From Nomia melanderi (taxonomy: Eukaryota > Arthropoda > Insecta > Hymenoptera > Halictidae), in assembly GCF_051020985.1 (NCBI RefSeq), contig NC_135012.1, positions 12,340,451 through 12,404,450 of the forward strand: a stretch of 64,000 nucleotides of DNA. The letters run 5' to 3'. This document shows, piece after piece, positions 37,801 to 46,631 of the stretch. A program made the position numbers and the translations under genes. Each line of letters starts with the position of its first letter. The first letter of the stretch is position 1. The notes beneath the pieces are model-generated. The model saw nothing but the letters and a program-made list of their open reading frames with translations, was not told the DNA's origin and ran no database searches.

Positions 37801-39399
37801 TCGAACGTTTCAAAAGATATTAGTTTGTTACCTTTAAACGCGCACACACTGTATATCACGGGATCGATATCGGGACAAAGCGGCGTTAATACAGTCCGGA
37901 TAAAATGTAATGGCCATTCAAGACCACCGAGTAATGAACTTTCGAGAGCCGAAAATTCCGATTATTTAGGAACTTCGTAAATTCGTGGAGTACCTTAGAG
38001 GTAGTATTAAAAATGTTCTCTTATCATTCTTTTTATATCTTTTAAATGTATATTTAAATGTATGTTTAAATGTATATGTCTATTTCGTTGCAAAAAATGG
38101 CAACGAAAATTAAACACGTGATAATACATAATAAATTTCTTAATTTTCTATTATATTCCTATTTAATTTTATAGTTCAACGTTACTCAAACTAAATAACA
38201 ATTCTTGCGAAATTTAATTTTATGAATTGAAAATACTACTTTCCGTTGAATCCGAGTAATAAAGTTTAATCAAACTATACTTGAATATTATGTAAATTGT
38301 TCTCAAATTCAAATCCAACGGTAATAGATGATCTCGTTAAATTCAATTTTATTAAATTCAAATAATAAAATGTAACCAAATTATACTTAAACACTACCCG
38401 AATCGCTTTCCATTTCCACTCTAACAATAACGGACAACATACTCAAATTTTCCACGCATAATGCTCCATACAATAACCATCGACTAATACCTGATAAACT
38501 GTACCAAACTGTATCTCATCGTTTAACCATTACAACGTTGTTAATTCCCTCACGTGCTTCGATAAAAGCTGCGCGAAACGTTCGCTGTAAAAACGCGTGT
38601 TCGCGCGAATGGTGTAATATACTAACAAAAAAAAGAGAGAGATAGGAAAGAGAAATGCACCTCATATCGTACTGCTTTACGAGCGGCGTCGGAATCATGT
38701 CGTCGAAAAAATTTTTATGGATATTCACCGCGTTGTTTTGACGCACGTGATGCTCCATCAGCTACATACAGGTTAGCGCTTGTAAATCCCGTTGAAGTAT
38801 TTATTATGGGTATTCTTACTTTTATTTCTCGTATCGCTGTTTCTGCTATATTGAATTGCGACAGGGAAAACTCACCGGCAAAAGGTTCGTCATACTTGAT
38901 ACGTAACCGGGATCCTTCTCTACGCGCCGACGAAACCTGTACACGGTTTCGCCGTCCCTCGGATTGACTTCCTTCGGCCAGCCACCCTCCGCGTGCAGCG
39001 TTCCCGTGTTTTTTATAAGTTTCCTATCCGTTTGCACCTGGAAAGTAATTGATTCGTTGCTAATAATAACCTTATTGCGAATTTTATTCATTATTTTTGT
39101 ATAACGATACGAAAGCATGATTAATAGGAGTGTTAGTTGCCTTTATTCGAATTAGAAATTTTATATACTAAATATATTGAAATAACAACCCCTACCGTGT
39201 GAGCAGCGAATCGCGTGGATAATTGCACTTGACGGTGGCTCGTCCTGCACTGGATGAAATTTTCAGTATTCCCCGGATCCGGCCAAATGTCTTCGACGCC
39301 GACAGGCGGGGAATGCTCGAAGATGCATTGCTTCCCGAACTTGTGCCTCGGTTTGATGTACGCGTACTGAAGCATCATCGATGTCACAGGTTTAGACAT
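28260..39399 (-). CDS. DNAI2: Axonemal dynein intermediate chain, DNAI2 family, copy B (10 exons, 922 aa)
   Basis: Second outer-arm intermediate chain, lying upstream of copy A in the same orientation. Coding exons: 39399-39196, 39037-38876, 38761-38661, 36981-36821, 36145-35968, 34690-34262, 33671-33389, 32712-32434, 32020-31681, 28891-28260; 2769 bases in one frame. The start is the first ATG, MSKPVTSMMLQYAYIKP; the open frame continues upstream only through non-ATG codons. Signatures: KFGKQCIF, EGGWPKEVNP, FRRRVEKD, SYVWDV, CCWDIR, MWWDIR, AKIWSDD, and the GTVYILECLEGL strand. Exons 2, 3, 5, 6 and 7 are the same length as in copy A (162, 101, 178, 429, 283), and introns 1-8 share phases 0,0,2,1,2,2,0,0. 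The proteins have diverged widely, so the duplication is old and specialisation is possible. Residues 600-922 form a tail beyond the usual family length. Confidence 0.92.
30023..30078 (+). repeat. Three-copy dispersed repeat, member b
   Basis: TCTCAACTATGATCGACACA, then ACTTCGTCGTTAATAATTTA, ending AAGAAATT. It lies in intron 9 of dynein copy B, about 100 bases after a fragment of the TTAA MITE end. Confidence 0.6.
31681..32020 (-). CDS. DNAI2: Copy B exon 9: Arg-rich extension with cysteine cluster
   Basis: The exon follows acceptor TCGATCAG|GAA in phase 0, as in copy A. It holds ESSKMADIDPEDAAAAQPLL, then a run of arginines and serines, and ends in CPMEVCEPEICC (residues 697-708, bases 31694-31729) just before donor ATGG|GTAAGA (phase 1). 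The cysteine spacing is the same as in copy A although the surrounding sequence is not alignable by eye. The intron that follows stays open for about 180 codons, so an isoform retaining it would still be translated (see findings). Confidence 0.82.
34000..34210 (+). repeat. Repeat in copy B intron 6, related to the interior of the mariner-type MITE
   Basis: Shares AATATGTAATCC, then TATAAAAATTGTA and TCGTTTTCTTCG, then GATATCAATAATCGCGA with the interior of 27819-28174 at about 27960-28110, with many substitutions and indels. No mariner ends are visible here, so it may be a decayed copy of the same element or a separate repeat into which the MITE ends were added. Confidence 0.5.
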
Positions 39400-40358
39400 T
39401 TTGTCGGCCACGCAGCCACAACCAGATTGTACATAAATTCGAAAAAAAGGTAAAATGTCGAAGAAAAATAAAATATCAAAAAGTTCGCGGTACGCGCGAA
39501 CTATAAAACGTCTCGCCTCGCTGGCTGTCTGAACTGAGCTGATCGATCATGCTTCATCGAAAATTATCGAGTATCGAATACAATCGATACGTAATATTTA
39601 CAAATATTGTAATTATATAATTTATAAAAATTGATAGATCTTTTCAGTTTCATCGGATAATTATTAAAGTAAAGACGAATAATGACGTCAATAATGACGA
39701 AATAAAAACAGTAAAGCCGATTATTTGATTAATATTGATCAATACTAGTTCTAGTGTTAATAAGTGTTTATTTGCATTGTCACATTAAAATGATATTATT
39801 CTCAAGTATTAAAGGGGACGCCTGTCGTCGTTAATTATTATTCAGAAGATTCAAACGCAAGAAGAGATATAATGTAATCCAAAGAAGTTAAAGTTAAATT
39901 AGAGTTACACGATCGATTGGATCTCGTTAAATTTTTCAGCCCCCGTGTTAGTTTTCCATCGAGAACTACTTGTCAACTTCTAAAGCAATCAACGCTGCGG
40001 AACCAGTTAACGAAAACTAATTTTATTTAAATTTTATTATCTTATCATTACTGGTCGCGGTTTACGCAAAACTGTTACAAGTTTCCTCGTCTCAGCTTTA
40101 AATCGATTTTTATATCAGCCAAATTTGATTAACGACTATGTTTTATTAACATTGCAATAACCACAGTTGGTCTAATGAATTGGAAAATATATAATATTTT
40201 TACAGACTTTTTTGTGACAGAGAAATAGGGAAAGAAAATAATATTCCACTTGCTATGCTATTGTAAAAGAATTTATTCTTCTTTTAATGTGTTGTGTTTG
40301 AGCAGTTTTATTCTTCTTATTTCTCTTTCCTATTAATACAGTTGAGAATATCACAGCT

Positions 40359-40453
40359 AAGTCTTAGAAAAGATAAAAAGTGTATACGAAACTAAAACTA
40401 CGATGGTTTAAGGGCTAGAACGAAACGGCAAGGCTATACGTGGCCTCAACACC
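40359..40453 (+). repeat. Dispersed repeat, copy 2 of 2 in window
   Basis: The longer relative of 3109-3183. It carries an additional GAACGAAACGGCAAGGCT between two short AGG-CT direct repeats, which explains the deletion in the other copy by slippage or end-joining. Confidence 0.75.
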
Positions 40454-41125
40454 CATATTTACCATATTTACCCCGCTGTAGTCCAATAAGGAAATGTTCA
40501 AAACCGCGAGCCGCAGTTAAGAGCCACCGGTTTACTTCCCTCTTCCAACGAAATTCAACATTCAGAAACGCGGGACCAGCTGTAAGTACATCTCGATATT
40601 GGCTCTTTTAAAGCCGGGAGGAATTCTCTCTGCGCTTTCACCCTTCTTTGAGCGCGCCGCCGAAGAAATCGCCGGTCGCCGGGCGCTAATTTCTTTCAGG
40701 GAGATTCAATTTTCGCCGGATCCGCTCGGGCTTCTCACTTTATGGAATTACCATCGGCATGTCGCAGCATCCCGCGGCCTCCATTACGGTCACTATTATC
40801 CCCCCGCGACCTTCCGCAATTCCGGGGCGTGTTGTAATCCGGAATCTGCCAATCAATGCTTTCGCACGGAATCGTAAATCGCATAAGCCGCGCGAAGAGC
40901 GCGCTCCTCCACCGGTAAATCATATTCGATGAGAGCTCTGGCTCTTTCGGCCCTCCCTGTAACTGTCTCACCGCGTTAGCATCGATTGGTACGCGAGTGT
41001 GGCAACACGCGAATCAGAACTGGACACTGCACTGTTCGGATCGTGCAAGGTTACATGGAAAAGCGGACACGGAAAAAGTGTACGTGGAAAAAGTGCACGT
41101 AGTGAAGAGCGCACGAACGTCACAA

Positions 41126-41433
41126 ATTGAGAATTATATATCTTGTAAATATATAAAATAAAATAAAAATTATACAGCTACGTTGTATGATTTTTTCTAA
41201 ACCTAAATTCCTCCATATTTCAGAAACTACCAATTCTATTCGTTTAAGTTTTGTTGTATTCTATATGAAACACACAAATGCATTGAAAATTATATATCTT
41301 GTAAATATATAAAATAAAATAAAAATTATACAGCTATGTTGTATAATTTTTTCTAAACTTAAATTCCTCCATATTTCAAGAACTACCAATTCTATTCAAG
41401 TTTTGTTGTATTCTATATGAAACACACAAATGC
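41126..41433 (+). repeat. Tandem duplication, two units of about 155 bases
   Basis: Units 41126-41281 and 41282-41433 share TATATCTTGTAAATATATAA, AATTCCTCCATATTTCA and TTTTGTTGTATTCTATATGA. The start of a third unit (ATTGAAAATT) follows. AT-rich, non-coding, intergenic. Confidence 0.88.
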
Positions 41434-43170
41434 ATTGAAAATTGTATTGAAAAATAATTAAAAATTTTTTCCTCGTGTCTTGAGAATCTGGATTATATAC
41501 CAGTTCCGTTGGACAATGATCCTGCATCGGAATTCCCGTTGAACGAATGTTATACGAGTTTCGGGGGATACCGAGACGAGGATCATTCGAATTTGACGAA
41601 AGTTTTAAACTGATTATTTACCCTTCGCTCGCGCGAACGCCGTTAAATAAACGGACTCCGGTTCTCTTCGGGAGAAACAGGAAACTCCCGTTGCGGTCGG
41701 GGACAAACAATACTCGCTTACTTTTCGGTTGTTAATATTTAAAACTTTGTGATATCGTCTTGGGAAGTCTCTTTGTAGGTTGAAGCGGGCTCTTGATTGT
41801 GGCGACGGAAGTTGGTTTCTTGGAGAGAGGATAATTTGATTATTTGGAAAATGAAACGGTTGTTGTTTCTTTCTGCTGTTAATATTTGAGGACTCCAGGG
41901 GTATTTTTGGTAGCGTCTTCTGTGAAATGTTGGTCAGCTTTTGTTTGCACGGTTGGAAGTTTCCTGGCCGGATGATTTCATTATATGAAAAACGAGGACA
42001 ATTGTCGGTTGTCCTCGTTGTTAATATTTTGAATCTTTAAACAAATATTTTGATTTTGTTTTCGTGAACAGTGGATTAGTTTCTTGCTTTTGTAATTCAA
42101 AATCGTCAATGTATTAGCAGACAAAATTACTGTTTCTTCTTATGCGTAGTGATTCAATGTTTAGAAAATCATTTTTTTTTCCGTATCATTTCACTTTGAC
42201 GAATAAATAATTTTGTCGTTTAAAAAAGAAAGCAATAATATTTTATCTCTCGAAAATTTCCCTATTCCTATTCTTCGCAAGGAACTGATTAGGTTCTTAC
42301 ACATAAAATTGAATGTTACTGTCTCCTTGACAAAATAATAATTTCATGATTATAAAAAAAAGTAATATCTAATTCTTCTCATGTGAGAGGGCTATAAATA
42401 AATTAAGAAACCCGCCGTGATATCGAAGGTCCTCGTAATCACGGAAATAGAACGTGGAAGCAACTAATCAGTGTCGGTATACAGAGCCGCAAATCGCATA
42501 AGCGAGAAAGCTGCTTCCTAATCAATTAGCTCTATCGAAATCAGCATCGATCGGTGTACGTGAAATACGCTTATCTACAAGGAATTCTAAGCTCGACCGT
42601 TCAACGGGGACATCGGTTAGCAATTAATTACGACTCCGCTATCCTGCACCTCCTCAAAAATTCCATACCACTATCTCTCTTCAGTATTTGCAACTTCCAC
42701 GCTCTTCAAGTTACGTGTGAGAATATTAATTCCAGAATTTGTATAATTATGAAAAAATCATGTAAACAGACTTGTAATAAATAAATTTATATTTAGTTTT
42801 TTCCGTCCCGAGGAAACTCGTCGTTATTTCGCCGACCTAAACTCGGTGCAAGTGGAGTGAAGGGTCTTCAAACTTCACATTATTATTCATTCACCGCTAA
42901 TTTAGTAATTAAGAGTTTAGTGCAGTTTAATGAGGTTGTTTGTTTAATTTCCCTCGTTTTCCCTGTTCGACGTCGAACCCGAAGTCCTTTGATAAAACAA
43001 TGAAATTTTTATTTTCTTCCAGTTCACGAATTAATCTTTAAAAATTGATGTTTACGTATAAATTTACATTCTACGTCTATAGTATAATTAGAGAATAGAA
43101 TCAGTGAAATAATTATGATACATTTGACTTCAAAATATATTTCTAACTATACGTGAATGATTAGTATATT

Positions 43171-43386
43171 TTAACACGTTAAGCGCCATGTCAGTCACCG
43201 GTGACTGAATGACTAAGAACCAATCGCAACATACAAGACAACCGATGTGAAAAAAATGTTTAACAACGCAACTAAGTTGATAATAGTGTAACGCAAACAA
43301 TTCATAATCGTTCCTGCTTTCCTTTGCTACAAAAGACGAACTCTATGGGAAAACGCTTAAGATTTTCGTGGCGCTTGACGCGTTAA
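43171..43386 (+). mobile_element. TTAA-flanked MITE, copy 1
   Basis: A 216-base relative of the element at 52433, sharing most of its interior (for example AACAACGCAACTAAGTTGAT and TATGGGAAAACGCTTAAGAT). The left end is identical to that of copy 2; the right end (CGTGGCGCTTGACGCG) has decayed. It contains a perfect 18-base palindrome, TCAGTCACCGGTGACTGA, next to the left end. Intergenic. Confidence 0.78.
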
Positions 43387-46300
43387 ATCAGCAAGATGCA
43401 CAAGAATTTCATCGATGAAGATTCTCTGTCGCAGGACGTACATGGATAACGACGGGTCATCATCGATCATGCCTCGCGATTCATATCTCTGGAAAACAGT
43501 TTGCGGTCTCGTACACAAACGCGGGACGCGAAGTTTCAGACATCCTTTCGAAGTTTCGATTTAGTTCGAAGAGGCGACGTCGCGGCATCCCGGCGGTTAA
43601 TTGCAAATTCAGCAATCACCGCTCGCACATGACTTTCCAGATCGCGCGAGCTAACACAAGACTGTCCTTAATGAATCGGTTTTGGTACGGTGCCATCGAC
43701 GTCGTAATCGATCAATGGGCGAACGCTGCGTCGCAACTCAAACTCCACGTCGGAGTTATAGTAATGGAAATCAAATCAGATACCGGGAATCTTAATCGCC
43801 CTGGCAATTCCTGTATAGACGCATCACTGCTAAAATATTTTTCCCCGTCTATTCGTGGAAATTTTATTTCGAACTTTTAACCGACGACGAAAGAAATTGT
43901 AGCTTCTAGTAGATTTCTACTTCTTTTATGAAATTCTTGAAGATTGCGAGAAATCTGTTTTTTATTCAATATTAATTAGGGGGCGAAAAATAATAATTGA
44001 TCTTTCTCTGTGTTCATAGAACGGATCGCTTTTGTTATTGTTTATTTAGAAATATTAAACCGTTACTAGCAAAATATTTGCTTCGAATTCTTTATTGAAA
44101 TGGGATTTTGAATTTTTGATAAAAAAACAGACTATGACTTTCACGTACTTCTGTTCAAAATTAATTAGGGATGCCAATTCATCACTTTCTGTCTTCACGA
44201 AATGATTTGCTTCTATTACTGTTTATTCATTCAATATTCATAAAATTTCGATAATACAACTATTTCGAGAAAGTTCGCTTTGCTATATAATATAAGAAAT
44301 TTCAACAACATTTCCACGCATAGTCTCTTCATTCGATAAAGAAGCAAGCGTTTACTATTATTCAGGCAGAAAATTTGTCTGAACCGATCAACCACCGGTG
44401 CTTTTATTTTAACCATCAAAGTATTTTCATTCGGTGGTTCAAGAAACGTTTCTCTCAAGAGTTCCACGTTTAATCCGCTAGGAGACGCGTCTATATCGTT
44501 CGGAAAAGCAATTCTTTCGGTTTACTATTTGCCTCATTCGTTTCGTGGGCATAATCAAAAATCCAGTGTGCGATAAACCAGGATAAACACCGGGATCTCG
44601 TTACGGGCAAAGATTCCAATTTATGCGGGAGCGTCGTGTAAACGCTTCGCAATTACGTGCGCCGTTCGCTCGTGTCGCGTCGTCGACTCGCAAAGCGGAA
44701 TTTATCGGGGAATACCGTCGTGAGAGTTCTGCACCGAGCGTAAGCCAAACCGGCTGATGAATCAGATCGATCAGTGTCTGCGTATGTTGGGCCAGATATC
44801 GAAGATGAACTCGCCCCGCGGAACTAAAGCAATCTCCGATTGGATTCCGAAATGTCCTACGGTGCCGTAAGTTTCGCCGGATTTTAACTCTTCGCGTACG
44901 AGCTGATTGTATTATCACCGGATACCGCACCGGATTCCGCGAATAGATCGGAGCTTCCGGATCGACCTTTTAATTTTTACGCTGGAACCAGTTGATTCGG
45001 CGGCGTTAACGAGCGTTTATTCGTCGCGTTAATAGTTTCTTCTTATTAATTATACAACACTTGTCACTGCTCTTAATTTAAAAGCAATATATAATATTAA
45101 AAGCAATAATACAAAATTTGTCACTGGTTGCTTCTATCGCTACTCGACATTAATTAACCCTCTGCCTTAACGCGTCAGACTCGTGGCGAAGGTTTTAAAT
45201 AGAATTTAACGAACATGAATATTACTCGTTTCGAATTGGAATTAAATATTATTCTGTTATCAGTTATTACATTTTGGAGCAAAGAGAATGTACCTATAAT
45301 TTGTCTCTTGCTCGATAAATTATTAACGACGAAGTAAAATTTCTATTTCAACTTTATTAGATTTCATTCGAAAGAAATTATTATACATATCATTTAAAAT
45401 CAACATTAACGTTTATTCATTATGCCAATCGAGTTTGCATCGATTCGCGAATTCGATCGTTATTTCTAAACTAAATTCACCAGTAAAATTTACAGAGCTA
45501 CATTCATATTCTACCCCATCAAATCAAAAATTCCAGTAACCTCTTACACAATCTTTCACCTCATTTAAATTAATCATGTCGTAACAATCCAATACTTCGT
45601 CCATAAACTCCGCTAAAGTTAGAACAGTATCGAACCCATAAATCACTGCGCAGAATCACGATCTTCGAAGAATCGAACGGACAATTAACCTCAGAAACAG
45701 CGAATCCTCCGCGTTTTTCCGCTCCCTGATTAATGTAGAGTACCGAGAAGAAAAAAAAAATTACGTGCGAAGATTGAGAGAAACATTGAAAAGCGAGGGA
45801 AATTGAAAAGAAGCAAGAAGACGCGCGGTCCTCGTCCTTGGTCGCATCGACGAGTAGTTACGGGAGACGCTCGCGATTTTCCTGCGGAAGGTACACCTAC
45901 AGGCCCATTCTTATCGGGAGGCATCATCGATGTCCCGACTTATTGTAATACTCTAGAGACCTCTCGACGAAACTCTGCAATTAAAAACAGATTTGCTTGA
46001 CAATGAATCGACTGCCGGAGGGACAAGATCAAATACGATATTGTACGGCTTCTTAACAAGTCTCTTCAGCATCCACGAGGAGGTATCAGGTTTCTTGTTA
46101 ATTACGTAATAATTGCCCACTCTCTTTGGCTGTATACAATTTTTACTCTTTAGAATTCCCACCAACGGAAAAGATTATTTTCCTGTGACTTCTTCCCGTA
46201 TGAATAAACTTTTATGCCTTATCAAACTAAGCTGTCAGTGAATTTTGTATATTTGAGGCGGGACAAACGAGCAAAGAGTTATAGATGTTCGAAAAGAATT

Positions 46301-46631
46301 TTTTGAAAAGTTTGTTAATCGAAGAATCATTTTTCTCATAATCGGAGGAGAAAGGACACAGTAGATTTTACGCATTTATAAGGCCCCGAAATGTATAAGA
46401 TAAAATGAGACAAACGATTTTACTGAAGTCTAATATGGTTTTAAATTAGCATTGTAACAGCGAAAACCTATGATGCAGGAAATAAATTTCTAGCCAATCC
46501 TAGAATTTTCACTAGTTAACTCGTACATTTCTATTTACATAAAAATCTAATATAGAATAACACTTCATTTGATTCTCGTGAATTGAGTACCAAAAGTACT
46601 CCGCTAAATAAAAGGACTGTCTTCACGATAG

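Larger units (their letters stand above)
39400..46631. other. Intergenic, 7.2 kb, no clearly supported gene
   Basis: Lies between the divergently transcribed copy B and the Gln-rich gene. It contains a dispersed repeat (40359), a tandem duplication (41126), a TTAA MITE (43171) and a weak, diverged local duplication (about 43966-44046 and 44157-44229, both containing ATTAATTAGGG and GTTTATT). Two overlapping, protein-like short frames lie at 45.7-46.2 kb (see findings); an upstream exon of the Gln-rich gene may be among them. Confidence 0.6.

Noticed and set aside
39400..39411. Upstream GTG in frame with dynein copy B as a start
   Set aside because: Non-ATG starts are rare in animals and a good-context ATG follows four codons later at 39399.
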